A stretch of DNA of 42,771 bases from JADJQU01 sp035490315 (lineage in GTDB: Bacteria; Planctomycetota; UBA1135; GCA-002686595). Below the pieces are notes generated by a model that was not told where the DNA came from, searched no databases, and saw only the letters and a list, made by a program, of their open reading frames with translations. The stretch covers positions 1 through 42,771 of the forward strand of contig DATHET010000009.1 of the NCBI GenBank assembly GCA_035490315.1, in the 5' to 3' direction. The position numbers and the translations under genes were made by a program. Numbering within the stretch: the first letter of the stretch is position 1; the number at the start of each line of letters is the position of its first letter. Positions 8,651 to 17,338 of this stretch are shown here, piece by piece.

Positions 8651-9220
8651 TTACTCGCCGGCGCTGGGTTGTGTCCTGGGCTCCAGTCCCGGCAGGCCAT
8701 CCAGGCTGCGCGCGTTCTTCTCGCTGCGGTAACTTGCCATCCCGGCCTCCCCCCGCGCCTTCGCCGAGCGCTCCAGGATGTCGCGATGCCCCTGGAACTC
8801 GTAGCGCGGCACGCCATAGCCACAGGAATCGGAGATGCGAGTCAAATCGGCGCGCACGATCGCCCGAGCGCCGGGGTGCTCGAGGAAGCGCGGCCGCAGC
8901 TCGCTCCATTCCTTCGAGTCGGGCATGATCGCTTCGCCTCGGCCATGCAAGCGCACGATGCGCGGCAGGGCGCCGAAGGAGCAGAGCAGGAACACGATGC
9001 GGCCGTTCTCGCGCAGGTGAGCGATGGTCTCGATGCCGCTGCCGGTCAGGTCCAGGTAGGCGACCTGGCGCGGCCCGAGGACGCGGAAGCTGTCCATGCC
9101 CTTGGGCGAGCAGTTGACCAGACCATCGGCCGCGAGCGGCGCGCTGGCGACGAAGAACATCTGCTGCTCGCCGATCCAGGTCGCGAGCTCCGGAGTGATC
9201 GATTCGTACGTCTTTGCCAT
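8651..9220 (-). CDS. Pyridoxamine 5'-phosphate oxidase-family protein
   Basis: A 189-residue protein with the split-barrel flavin-binding fold pattern: FFVASAPLAADGLVNCSPKG, YLDLTGSGIETIAHLRENG and IVFLLCSFGALPRIVRLHGRGE. These match the PNPOx-like FMN/F420-binding family, which includes many uncharacterised oxidoreductases besides PdxH. The C-terminal 30 residues (SEKNARSLDGLPGLEPRT) are an unstructured tail. It lies 8 bases after the symporter gene and 9 bases before the carbonic anhydrase gene, so the three are probably one transcript, without an obvious common pathway. Confidence 0.75.
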   Translation of the reverse strand: MAKTYESITPELATWIGEQQMFFVASAPLAADGLVNCSPKGMDSFRVLGPRQVAYLDLTGSGIETIAHLRENGRIVFLLCSFGALPRIVRLHGRGEAIMPDSKEWSELRPRFLEHPGARAIVRADLTRISDSCGYGVPRYEFQGHRDILERSAKARGEAGMASYRSEKNARSLDGLPGLEPRTQPSAGE

Positions 9221-9228
9221 CGCGTGTC

Positions 9229-10602
9229 TCAGGCTCCCGCCGCCGCTCGCGCGTCCGACTCGACCTCGCCCTTCTCCACATACGCCGCCGTCACCACGTC
9301 GCCCATCACGTTCACCACCGTGCGGCCCATGTCGAGGATGCGGTCGACGCCGAGGATGATCGCGATGCCGTCGGGAGGGACGCCGACTTGCGACATGATG
9401 GTCATCAGGAGCGGCAGCGAGCCCCCGGGCACGCCCGCGGCGCCGACGGCGGAGATCACGGCGAGCAGCACCAGCAGGATCTGCTGTCCTAGCTCCAGGT
9501 GGATCCCGAATACTTGCGCGACGAAGAGCACGACCGCGCCTTCGAACAGCGCGGTGCCGTTCATGTTGATCGTGGCGCCGAGCGGCAGCACGAATCCGGC
9601 GACAGACGGCCGCACGCCGAGCGATTCCTTCGCGACGCGCAGGGTGGTCGGCAAGGTCGCGTTCGACGAGCTCGTCGACAGCGCCGTGGCCATGATCGGC
9701 ACGCACTTCTTCAGGAACGGCCCGGGCTTGATCCGCACGAGGACGCGCAGCACCAGCGGGTAGAACAGGAAGATCTGCACGAGGTAGCAGGCGAGCACGA
9801 GCCCCATGTAGAAGGAGAGCTTCGACAGGAGTGCCAAGCCGAACTGCGCGGTCACGGTGAAGATCAAGCAGAACACGGCGAGCGGCGCGAGGCGCATCAC
9901 GATGCCGACGATGCCGACCATCACTTCCGACAGCGTCGAGAGCCACGCGAGCATCACGCGCCGTCGCTCGTCGGCGATCTGCGTCAGCGCGATGCCGAAG
10001 AGCATCGAGAAGACGATGAGCGGCAGCATGTCGCCGAGGCGATTGGGCACCTTGCCCAGGTCCTCCACGCGCGCCGGCTGTCCGCCGACGACCGAGGCGA
10101 GCACGTTCTTCGGCAGGAACATGTCGAGGATCTTGTCGGAGAAGTCCTTGGTCGTCTGCGTCTCGTTCGCTTTCGACACGGCGCCGTAGTCGCTCGCCTT
10201 GCCGCCGAATTTCTCCATCAATTCCGTGCGCGTCTCCACGGAGAATCCCGCGCCGGGCCGGAACGTGTTCATCACGAAAAGCCCGAGCACCGCCGAAGCC
10301 GCGGTCGAGAGCAGGAACATCGTCATCGTCCGGCTGCCGAGCGAGCCGAGCTTGCGCAGGCTCGGCAGCTCGCCGATGCCCAGTGCCAGCGACGCGAACA
10401 CGAGCGGCATCACGACCAGCATCAGCCCGCGCAGGAAAATCTGGCCGATCGGATAAGCGACGCCGTCGGAGACCCGGTTCAGCCACTCCCGACCCGTCCC
10501 GGCAGCGCCGACGAGCTCGTTGGCGATGGCACCCGCCGCGGCACCGACGATCAGTCCGAAGAGGATCGTCCAGTGCGAAGAGCGGCGCGGGGCGTTCGTC
10601 AT
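9229..10602 (-). CDS. Dicarboxylate/amino acid:cation symporter (DAACS family)
   Basis: A 457-residue inner-membrane transporter with about eight hydrophobic spans and the family signature residues: the serine-rich hairpin LSTSSSNATLPTT, the NMNGTALFEG motif, GVPGGSLPL and DRILDMGRTVVNVMGD. Members carry C4-dicarboxylates, glutamate or aspartate with Na+ or H+. Start at the ATG at 10602. It is the first gene of the symporter, PNPOx and carbonic anhydrase run. About 38 bases upstream lies palindromic element D, which separates it from the upstream pseudouridine synthase gene. Confidence 0.9.
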   Translation of the reverse strand: MTNAPRRSSHWTILFGLIVGAAAGAIANELVGAAGTGREWLNRVSDGVAYPIGQIFLRGLMLVVMPLVFASLALGIGELPSLRKLGSLGSRTMTMFLLSTAASAVLGLFVMNTFRPGAGFSVETRTELMEKFGGKASDYGAVSKANETQTTKDFSDKILDMFLPKNVLASVVGGQPARVEDLGKVPNRLGDMLPLIVFSMLFGIALTQIADERRRVMLAWLSTLSEVMVGIVGIVMRLAPLAVFCLIFTVTAQFGLALLSKLSFYMGLVLACYLVQIFLFYPLVLRVLVRIKPGPFLKKCVPIMATALSTSSSNATLPTTLRVAKESLGVRPSVAGFVLPLGATINMNGTALFEGAVVLFVAQVFGIHLELGQQILLVLLAVISAVGAAGVPGGSLPLLMTIMSQVGVPPDGIAIILGVDRILDMGRTVVNVMGDVVTAAYVEKGEVESDARAAAGA

Positions 10603-10640
10603 GGGCCGGATGCTACGCAGGCTCTCACTCGAAAGCACTT

Positions 10641-10805
10641 TAGTGTCCCGCACCAGAAGTACGTCGACAAAATCGGCCTGCCTGCGGCTCCCTGGCTGCG
10701 TTGCCGCTCCTCCGAGTGTTGCAGAGAGCACGCGGCGTCGCGGCGCCTTGCCAGGAAGCCGCATTCAGGCCGCTTTTGCGAACGTACTCCAGGTACAGGA
10801 CACTA
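10641..10805. repeat. Imperfect 165-bp inverted repeat (element D)
   Basis: The ends are inverted copies. The left end begins TAGTGTCCCGCACCAGAAGT; the reverse complement of the right end begins TAGTGTCCTGTACCTGGAGT. Both continue into GTACGT, CAAAA and CGGCCTG blocks and a TGCGGC block with scattered mismatches, so the whole can fold into one long imperfect hairpin. The right terminus supplies the TAG stop of the minus-strand pseudouridine synthase gene (10803-10805). No transposase is encoded inside. Confidence 0.8.
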
Positions 10806-11480
10806 GCGCGCCGGCTTCGCCCAGTCGGGCAAGTGCGAGCGCGGGATCTCAAGCACCAGCCGCGTCTTCAAGGTCGGGTGCTCGAGCTCGAGCCGCGCGG
10901 CGAACAGGGCCACGCTTCCATCCTCGAGGGCTCGCGTGGCGCCGTACTTGAGATCGCCGGCGAGCGGAGCGCCGAGGGTGCGCGCGGCAAGGCGCAGCTG
11001 GTGCGAGCGACCGCTGCGCGGCTCGAACTCGAAAAGCGTCGTCCCCTCGCCGGAAGCGAGCACGCGCCAGTGCGTGGTCGCCAGCTTCGCGCCCGGAGTC
11101 TTCGCCTCGACCACGCTGACCAGGTTGCGCTCCTGATCCTTGAACAGCCATTGCTCGACCAGGCCTTCGCGGCCTCCGACGCGGCCCTCGCCCAGCGCGA
11201 GGTAGGTCTTGCGCACGCTGTTCGCGCGGAACTGCTCGGAGAGTCGCGAGGCGGCCTTGCTCGTGCGCGCGAACACGAGGATCCCCCCCACCGGACGATC
11301 GAGGCGGTGCACCACGCCGAGGTACACGGCTCCCGGCTTCTTGTAGCGCTCCTTGACGAAATCGCGCGCGGCGTCGAGGGCGCTTTCGTCGCGGCTCTCG
11401 TCGGGAACGCTGGGCACGCCCGCGGGCTTCATCAAGGCCAGCACGTGGTTGTCGTCGTGGAGGATGGTCCAGGCGCTCAT
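10803..11480 (-). CDS. RluA-family pseudouridine synthase
   Basis: A 225-residue enzyme that isomerises uridine to pseudouridine in structured RNA. The catalytic motif HRLDRPVGG (D61) is intact, followed by ALGEGRV and by the C-terminal RSGRSHQLRLAA and LAGDLKYG blocks. It has no S4 domain, like the short RluA/TruC group. It lies 3 bases downstream of a methyltransferase gene on the same strand; both are likely to act on rRNA. The ORF ends KPAR with the TAG formed by the terminal bases of element D. Confidence 0.85.
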   Translation of the reverse strand: MSAWTILHDDNHVLALMKPAGVPSVPDESRDESALDAARDFVKERYKKPGAVYLGVVHRLDRPVGGILVFARTSKAASRLSEQFRANSVRKTYLALGEGRVGGREGLVEQWLFKDQERNLVSVVEAKTPGAKLATTHWRVLASGEGTTLFEFEPRSGRSHQLRLAARTLGAPLAGDLKYGATRALEDGSVALFAARLELEHPTLKTRLVLEIPRSHLPDWAKPAR

Positions 11481-11483
11481 CGG

Positions 11484-12398
11484 TCAACGCTCGATCTCGA
11501 GGTCGATGCCGCGCACGAAGCGCGCGCAGAATCCAGCGGGCAGGTAGCGCGGCGCTCCGCTCTCGCGCTGCTCGGCCAGGGCCAGCTCGTCGCTGACCGC
11601 GCGGCCGCCTTCGAACTCCGAGAGCAGGTTCAAGAAGGCCAGCGGCGAGAATCCGATCGCGTAGCTGGAAAGCACCAGGAAAGCTCGCTCGTCCAGCAGA
11701 GCGCGGCAGGCTTCGAGCAGCGGCGCGAGGTGCTCCTCGAATTGCCAGACCTCGTTCTTGGGCCCACGGCCGAAGTGCGGCGGATCGAGCAGGATCGCCG
11801 CGTAGCGCGCGCGCCGGCGCACCTCGCGGCGCGCGAAGGCCAGGGCGTCGTCGAGCACGATGCGCAGCGAGTCGGGGGGCAGGCCGCTCGCGGTCTGGTT
11901 CTCGCGCAACCAGGCGAGCGAAGTCTTCGAGGCGTCGACGTGGGTCACGGCGAATCCCGCGCGAGCCGCGACGAGGCTGGCCGTGCCCGTGTAGCCGAAG
12001 AGATTGAGCAGCGCGGGCTTGCTCCCCGCGAAGCACGCTCCCGCGCGCTCGATCAGGTCCCAGTTGGTCGCCTGCTCGGGGAAGATCCCCACGTGCTTGA
12101 ACGGCGTCGGTTGGATCACGCAGAGCAGCCCGCGCCAGCCGATCTGCCAGCGCGGCTCGCTCGCGCGGGCCTGCGCCGGAGCGCCGGGCCGCGCGCGCCA
12201 GGTCCCGCGCTTGCCGCCGCTTTCGGGGTCGCGCTCGAAGCTCAAATCAGCCGCGTTCCAGACGGAAGTTTCGCGATGCGGCCGCCACAGGGCCTGGGGA
12301 TCCGGCCTGCGCAGGACCAGATCTCCGAATCGCTCGAGCTTTTCCCCGCCCCCGGAATCGATCAGTGCGTAGTCAGGGAACTCGGCCAGCGGAAACAT
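11484..12398 (-). CDS. Class I SAM-dependent methyltransferase, RlmI/RlmK-like
   Basis: A 304-residue protein with the SAM-binding block LNLFGYTGTASLVAARAG, the acidic HVDASK loop, DDALAF, and the catalytic-type LLDPPHFGRGPKNEVW motif, an NPPY-like D-P-P signature for base methylation. The KHVGIFPEQATNWD stretch resembles the RlmI/RlmK 23S rRNA cytosine methyltransferases, but the N-terminal PUA domain of RlmI is absent. It forms a two-gene unit with the RluA-type synthase (3-base gap). The target base is unknown. It is divergent from mqnA. Confidence 0.8.
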   Translation of the reverse strand: MFPLAEFPDYALIDSGGGEKLERFGDLVLRRPDPQALWRPHRETSVWNAADLSFERDPESGGKRGTWRARPGAPAQARASEPRWQIGWRGLLCVIQPTPFKHVGIFPEQATNWDLIERAGACFAGSKPALLNLFGYTGTASLVAARAGFAVTHVDASKTSLAWLRENQTASGLPPDSLRIVLDDALAFARREVRRRARYAAILLDPPHFGRGPKNEVWQFEEHLAPLLEACRALLDERAFLVLSSYAIGFSPLAFLNLLSEFEGGRAVSDELALAEQRESGAPRYLPAGFCARFVRGIDLEIER

Positions 12399-12521
12399 CG
12401 TCGTCCGCTACAGTAACGGCGCCCGCGGAGCGGGACGAGCTTCGTCGGCATGAGCTGCGGCGAGCATCGCCGAGCAAGGCGCTCTGGCGCCGGGTCGCTC
12501 GATCCTCCATCCTGTGGTGCG

Positions 12522-13343
12522 ATGTCCCCCACGAGAAACCTGCGCGTCGGGGCCGTCCCCTACCTGGTCGGACGGCCGTTGATCGCGGGCCTGGCCGAAG
12601 AGTCCAGCTTCGAGCTGAGCTGCGCCGTGCCTTCGAAGCTTGTCGAGGGTTTACGGGGCGGCGAGCTGGACGTCGCGCTGGTGTCCTCGATCGAGCTGTT
12701 CCGCCGGCCGGGGTACGGCTACCTCGCCGACTCGGCGATCGCAGGCCGCGGATTCGTCGCCAGCGTGCAGGTCTTCTTGAACAAGCCGCTCGACGAAGTC
12801 GAAAGCCTCGCCCTCGATCCGTCGAGCCGCACGGCCCAGGCCCTGGCGCAGATCATGCTCGCGCGGCGAGCAGCGAGCCATGGTCGCGCGGCGCCGCGGG
12901 CCTTCGAGCCGACTTCACGCTCACCCGAGGCCTCCGACGCCGACGCCTGGCTGTCCATCGGCGACCCAGCCCTGGTCCGCACCCTCTCTCGAGGCGCGCC
13001 GCCGAGCTTCAATCCCTCCGCGGCCTGGGCCGAGGCCTTCGCCCTACCCTTCGTGTTCGCGACCTGGGTCGTGCGCGAAGGCGTCGACCTCTCGCCGGAA
13101 CAGATCCGCGCCTTCGCTCGCGCTCGCGAACGCGGCTCGCAGCCCGCTGCCCTGTCCGCGCTCGCATCCGAAGGCGCCGCGAGCTGGAATCTGCCGCTCG
13201 CCGCCTGCCAGCGCTACCTCGCCGAGGAATGCCGTTATGATCCCGGCCTGGACTTCGCTCCCGCGCTGCGTCGCTTCCGCGACGAGGCGGCGCGACTGGG
13301 GCTCGCGGACGGTGCTCTCGAGCCGCGTGTGATCCGTGCCTGA
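12522..13343 (+). CDS. mqnA: Chorismate dehydratase MqnA
   Basis: A 273-residue periplasmic-binding-protein-like enzyme, the first step of the futalosine menaquinone pathway (chorismate to 3-(1-carboxyvinyloxy)benzoate). Typical blocks are LRVGAVPYLVGRPL at the N-terminus, LRGGELDVALVSSIEL, WLSIGDPALV and LPFVFATWVVREG. MqnD is a related alternative, but the RVGAVPYLN-like opening and length favour MqnA. Start at the ATG at 12522. The small zinc-ribbon gene follows 3 bases later, and with mqnE at the left edge this shows a menaquinone-using organism. Confidence 0.88.
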   Translation: MSPTRNLRVGAVPYLVGRPLIAGLAEESSFELSCAVPSKLVEGLRGGELDVALVSSIELFRRPGYGYLADSAIAGRGFVASVQVFLNKPLDEVESLALDPSSRTAQALAQIMLARRAASHGRAAPRAFEPTSRSPEASDADAWLSIGDPALVRTLSRGAPPSFNPSAAWAEAFALPFVFATWVVREGVDLSPEQIRAFARARERGSQPAALSALASEGAASWNLPLAACQRYLAEECRYDPGLDFAPALRRFRDEAARLGLADGALEPRVIRA

Positions 13344-13346
13344 CCC

Positions 13347-13535
13347 ATGCCGCGCCTGATCGACAGCCCCTACTGCCCGCACTGCAAGACCAAATTGCCG
13401 GTGCCCAAGCCGCGCGCCTGCCCGGTCTGCGCCGCCTCGATCAACCAGCGCTTCCTGAAAGTCGGTTGCCTGACCTCGGCGCCGCCCTTGATCCTCTTCG
13501 CCTGGGGGCTGTTCCAGCTCTGGCAGCGGGTTTGA
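13347..13535 (+). CDS. Small zinc-ribbon membrane protein
   Basis: A 62-residue protein with two Cys pairs, CPHC at residues 10-13 and CPVC at 25-28, forming a short zinc ribbon, then a hydrophobic segment at about residues 44-57 (PPLILFAWGLFQLW) that can span the membrane once. It begins 3 bases after mqnA and its TGA overlaps an alternative TTG start of the next gene. The function is unknown. Confidence 0.65.
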   Translation: MPRLIDSPYCPHCKTKLPVPKPRACPVCAASINQRFLKVGCLTSAPPLILFAWGLFQLWQRV

Positions 13536-13549
13536 GCAGGGAGGATCCC

Positions 13550-14206
13550 TTGGCCGCGAAAAATCGGGGCTCGTCGCGCGTGGTCTTCGTGCTGCTGCTC
13601 GCGATCGTGGTCGCGGCAGGCTTCTACTGGCGCCGCTCGAGGCCTGCGAGCCCGATTCCCGAGACGGCGTCCGTTCCGACGCAACCGCCGCTTCCCGCTC
13701 CGCCCGTGCAGACGCTTCCGCCGCTTCCCGCTGCCGCAACGCAGGCCACAATCCCCGGTCCGGAGCCCGCCTGGGAAGCCGCGGGCACCACCCTCGTCGA
13801 CGGCAAGCCGATGCCGCTCGAGAAGCGCGGCAACGAACGCCTGGTGCGGCGCGAGGACGGGAGCCCGCTCGAGCAATACTCCGAGATCGACGGCGTGCGC
13901 GAAGGCTTGAGCACGCGCTGGTACCCGAGCGGCAACGTGCAATCGATCGGTGAGTGGCACGCGGGCTCGCGCCACGGAAGCTGGACCGAGTTCCAGGAGG
14001 ACGGCGGCGTCACGCAGCGCGGGAGCTACGCCCAGGGCCGGCGCGAGGGCGCGTGGGAAAGTCTCTACCCGAACGGCACGTTGCGCTGGAGCGGCATGTA
14101 CCACAACGATCGTCAAGTGGGCGACTGGATGTTCGTCACGCCCGAGGGCCTTGTCGACGTGGTACACAACGGTCCGCTCGAGGGCGTCCAACAGGGCGGA
14201 AAGTGA
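13550..14206 (+). CDS. Membrane-anchored MORN-repeat protein
   Basis: A 218-residue protein. The start chosen is TTG at 13550, 5 bases after AGGGAGG, a strong ribosome-binding site; the TTG at 13532 is possible but has none. A single transmembrane helix (about residues 10-26, VVFVLLLAIVVAAGFYW) is followed by a Pro-rich linker and then MORN-type units of the YwqK kind: GLSTRWYPSGNVQSIGEW, GSWTEFQEDGGVTQRGSY, GAWESLYPNGTLRWSGMY and GDWMFVTPEG. Such repeats bind lipids or proteins, or serve as scaffolds; no partner is apparent. It is part of the mqnA and zinc-ribbon run. Confidence 0.75.
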   Translation: MAAKNRGSSRVVFVLLLAIVVAAGFYWRRSRPASPIPETASVPTQPPLPAPPVQTLPPLPAAATQATIPGPEPAWEAAGTTLVDGKPMPLEKRGNERLVRREDGSPLEQYSEIDGVREGLSTRWYPSGNVQSIGEWHAGSRHGSWTEFQEDGGVTQRGSYAQGRREGAWESLYPNGTLRWSGMYHNDRQVGDWMFVTPEGLVDVVHNGPLEGVQQGGK

Positions 14207-14284
14207 ACGTGCGCGCGTTTTGGGAAGCTTGATTCCGGTCGCGCGCGCCTCTACACCAGGGGCCTCCTCCTCGTTCTTGCAACC

Positions 14285-16120
14285 ATGCCCGACACCAGCG
14301 CCAGTCTGTTCCCCGAGTCCCCCCCGATCGCGAAAGCGCCGGCCGCAGCCCAGGCCTCCGCGCGCAAGCCGGACCTGAAGAAGGCGGCCCCCGAGCCTCA
14401 ATTGCCCATGCCGGAATCCGCGAGCCCGAGCTCCAGCTCCAGCGAGGCCGACGGCGGCCGGCGCTCGACCGCGCAGCAGATGGCGACGCGCCAGCGCGAG
14501 ATCTCGGTCAGCGAATTCTTCACGAAGAACCGCCACCTCCTGGGCTTCGACTCGCCGCTCAAGGCCCTGTTGACCGCGGTGAAAGAAGCCGTGGACAACT
14601 CGCTCGACGCCTGCGAGGAGGCCGGCATCCTGCCCGAGATCTGGGTCGAGCTGAAGCCGACGACCGCGGAGCACTTCCGCATGATCGTCGAGGACAACGG
14701 GCCCGGGATCGTCTCCGAGCAGATCGGCAAGGTCTTCGGCAAGCTGCTCTACGGCTCGAAGTTCCACAAGCTGGCGCAGTCGCGCGGCCAGCAGGGCATC
14801 GGAATCAGCGCCGCCGGCATGTACGGCCAGCTGACCACCGGCAAGCCCGTGCGCATCCTCTCGCGCACCGGCAAGAAGGCCGACGCCCACGAGTTCGTGA
14901 TGTCGATCGACACCGCGCGCAACAAGCCCGACATCCACGAGTCCAACGTGGTCGCCTGGGAGCGCGACGGCGCGCCGAAGGCTCACGGCACCCGCGTCGA
15001 GATCGAGATGGAGGCGAAGTACCAGAAGGGTCTGCGCTCCGTCGACATGTTCCTGAAGCAGACGGCGATCGCGAATCCGCATTTGACGCTGCACTACGAC
15101 GATCCGACGGTCGGCACACCCGAGGGTTCGCAGTCGGTCACCTACGAGCGCAGCACGAAGGCCTTGCCGCCGCAAGCCGAGGAGATCAAGCCGCACCCGC
15201 ACGGCGTCGAGCTCGGCGCGCTGATCGCGATGCTCAAGGAGACGAGCTCGCGCACCTTGTCTGGTTTCCTGCAGGAGGAGTTCTGCCGCGTCGGCCCGAA
15301 GGTCGCCGAGGAAATCTGCAAGCAAGCGAAGGTCTCGTCGAAGGCCAACCCCGGCCGCATCGCTCGCGAGGAAGCCGCCGCTCTGCACACCGCGATCCAG
15401 GCCACGCGCATCATGGCCCCGCCGACCACCTGCATCTCGCCGATCGGGGAAGAGCTGGTGACGTCCGGTTTGAAAAAAGAGATCGAGGCCGACTTCTACG
15501 TCGCCTGCTCGCGGCCTCCGGCGGTGTACCGCGGCAATCCCTTCGCCATCGAAGTCGGAATAGCTTTCGGCAAGCCCGGCGGAGTCGGGCTCGAAGTCAC
15601 CGACGCGGGCCGGATCCAGAAGAAGAAGACGGCGGTCACCACCGAGGATCTGGTCGGCAACGCGGACGAGCCGATCCGCGTGCTGCGCTTCGCGAATCGC
15701 GTGCCTTTGCTGCACCAGCAAGCCGCCTGCGGCATCACGCGCGCCGTGATCGCGACGAACTGGAAGTCCTATGGATTGCAGCAACCCCGGGGTGCGTTGC
15801 CGATCGGTCCCTGCGCCGTGCTGATCCACATCGCCAGCGCCTGGGTGCCCTTCACCTCGGAATCCAAGGAAGCGATCGCCGGCTACGAGGAGATCCAGAA
15901 GGAGATCCGTCTCGGCCTGCAGGAGTGCGGCCGCAAGCTCGGCACCTATATAAGGAAGGGCAAGCGGCTGCAGAGCGAGTTCAACAAGCGCTCCTACATC
16001 GAAAAGTACATCCCCCACATCGGCATCGCGCTGCAGGAGATCCTCGACCTCTCGAACGAGGAGCGCGACGGCACGGTGAACACGCTCGACGACGTGCTGC
16101 AGAAGAGCCGGAAGTTCTGA
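14285..16120 (+). CDS. top6B: DNA topoisomerase VI subunit B
   Basis: A 611-residue ATPase subunit of the type IIB topoisomerase, the enzyme related to Spo11. The GHKL ATPase motifs are intact: the N-box KEAVDNSLDACEEAG (E101, N105), IVEDNGPGI (residues 134-142) and GQQGIGISAAGMYG (168-181). The transducer region carries VYRGNPFAIEVGIAFGK and LLHQQAACGITRAV ahead of SYGLQQPRG. A roughly 70-residue Ser/Pro/Ala-rich N-terminal extension precedes the conserved FFTKNRHLLGFDSP start of the core. It is followed one base later by subunit A, the archaeal gene order. Topo VI is standard in archaea and plants and rare in bacteria. Confidence 0.93.
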   Translation: MPDTSASLFPESPPIAKAPAAAQASARKPDLKKAAPEPQLPMPESASPSSSSSEADGGRRSTAQQMATRQREISVSEFFTKNRHLLGFDSPLKALLTAVKEAVDNSLDACEEAGILPEIWVELKPTTAEHFRMIVEDNGPGIVSEQIGKVFGKLLYGSKFHKLAQSRGQQGIGISAAGMYGQLTTGKPVRILSRTGKKADAHEFVMSIDTARNKPDIHESNVVAWERDGAPKAHGTRVEIEMEAKYQKGLRSVDMFLKQTAIANPHLTLHYDDPTVGTPEGSQSVTYERSTKALPPQAEEIKPHPHGVELGALIAMLKETSSRTLSGFLQEEFCRVGPKVAEEICKQAKVSSKANPGRIAREEAAALHTAIQATRIMAPPTTCISPIGEELVTSGLKKEIEADFYVACSRPPAVYRGNPFAIEVGIAFGKPGGVGLEVTDAGRIQKKKTAVTTEDLVGNADEPIRVLRFANRVPLLHQQAACGITRAVIATNWKSYGLQQPRGALPIGPCAVLIHIASAWVPFTSESKEAIAGYEEIQKEIRLGLQECGRKLGTYIRKGKRLQSEFNKRSYIEKYIPHIGIALQEILDLSNEERDGTVNTLDDVLQKSRKF

Positions 16121-16121
16121 C

Positions 16122-17282
16122 ATGGCCAAGGACAAGAAAAAGAACGTGGCCAAGCCGACCCGGGCGCGCGAGCTGACCAAGGAAGACGTCAAGACGCTCG
16201 AGCTGATCCACAACACGGCTCTGCGCGTCAATCAACGCATTCTCAAGCGCGACCTGCCCGATCTGAAGTTCCCGACACGCTCGCTCGGCAACGTGAAATA
16301 CGACGCGAAGATCGGCTACTTCGAGCTCGGCAAGGGCTTGACGCAGCGCACGCTCAGCGTCAACACGGTCAAGAGCTTCGCGCAGACTCTGCGCTTGATG
16401 TCGATCAGCAAGGAGATGGTCGAGAACGACGACCACGCGACGAAACGGGAGGCGTACTACGTCTCGAAGAACTGGGGCGAGTGCAAGTTCAACGAGCAGC
16501 CCGAGTCCGACGCCGTCATGGACGACATCGAGGCGCTGGCGAGCTTGGACGGGCTTTCGCGCGAGCAATTGCGCTATCGGCCGGAGGAGCACGGCGGCTC
16601 GGTCGCTGGAAATCTGATCGTGATCGACCGCGATCGCGAGACTCAGGCGCCGATCGAGATCGACTGCCGGAAATTCGGCTCGGGCGCGTACTCGATTCCG
16701 TCGGACGTCGAGCGCTTGCAGTTCCGCACCGAGGCGAAGTTCGTGATGGCGATCGAGACAGGCGGCATGTACGACCGCTTGAACGAGCACAAGTTCTGGG
16801 AGACGAACGACTGCATCATCATTTCGACGCAGGGCGTGCCGTCGCGGGCTTGTCGGAGGTTCATCCGCAGGCTGGCGGACGACAAGAAGATTCCGGTGTA
16901 TGCGTTCGTCGATTGCGATCCGTACGGGATTGCGAACATCTATCGGACGTTGAAAGTCGGGTCGGGGAATGCGGCGCACATCAATCGCTTTTTCTGCGTG
17001 CCGCAGGCGAGGTATCTCGGGCTGACGCCGCAGGACATCATCGACTTCAAGCTCGAGGACGCGACGCACGTGCTGCAGGAAGTCGACGTCAAGCGGGCGA
17101 AGGATGCGCTGAAGAACGACCCGTTCTTCATGGCGCACAAGCCGTGGATCAAGGCGATCGAGCAGCTGTTGAAGATGGGCGTGCGCGCCGAGCAGCAGGC
17201 GCTCGCGAAGTGGGGACTCAACTTCGTGCTCGAGGAGTATCTGCCGCGCAAGCTGGCGGATCGGAAGAGTTTCCTGCCCTGA
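16122..17282 (+). CDS. top6A: DNA topoisomerase VI subunit A (Spo11-like)
   Basis: A 386-residue DNA-cleaving subunit. The catalytic Tyr is in the winged-helix CAP motif KREAYYVSKNW, most likely Y113 by position in the motif. The TOPRIM metal residues are the Glu in AIETGGMYDRL (E212) and the Asp pair in DCDPYG (D264, D266), followed by IANIYRTLKVGS. The length matches archaeal Top6A and there is no truncation, so this is a full enzyme, not a Mini-A or Topo VIII form. It is cotranscribed with subunit B. Codon use in the last 500 bases looks a little less extreme than in the first half but is not clearly foreign. Confidence 0.93.
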   Translation: MAKDKKKNVAKPTRARELTKEDVKTLELIHNTALRVNQRILKRDLPDLKFPTRSLGNVKYDAKIGYFELGKGLTQRTLSVNTVKSFAQTLRLMSISKEMVENDDHATKREAYYVSKNWGECKFNEQPESDAVMDDIEALASLDGLSREQLRYRPEEHGGSVAGNLIVIDRDRETQAPIEIDCRKFGSGAYSIPSDVERLQFRTEAKFVMAIETGGMYDRLNEHKFWETNDCIIISTQGVPSRACRRFIRRLADDKKIPVYAFVDCDPYGIANIYRTLKVGSGNAAHINRFFCVPQARYLGLTPQDIIDFKLEDATHVLQEVDVKRAKDALKNDPFFMAHKPWIKAIEQLLKMGVRAEQQALAKWGLNFVLEEYLPRKLADRKSFLP

Positions 17283-17338
17283 GGAAGCGCCCAAGGCGGG
17301 GTGACGTCGATCGTTCCCGTACGCGCTCCGCTGGATTC

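Noticed and set aside
13370..16231. A 953-codon open frame on the minus strand opposite topoisomerase VI subunit B.
   Set aside because: It is the antisense shadow of a strongly conserved gene. GC-rich codon bias opens such frames; the translation is Arg/Leu/Asp-rich without domain motifs.
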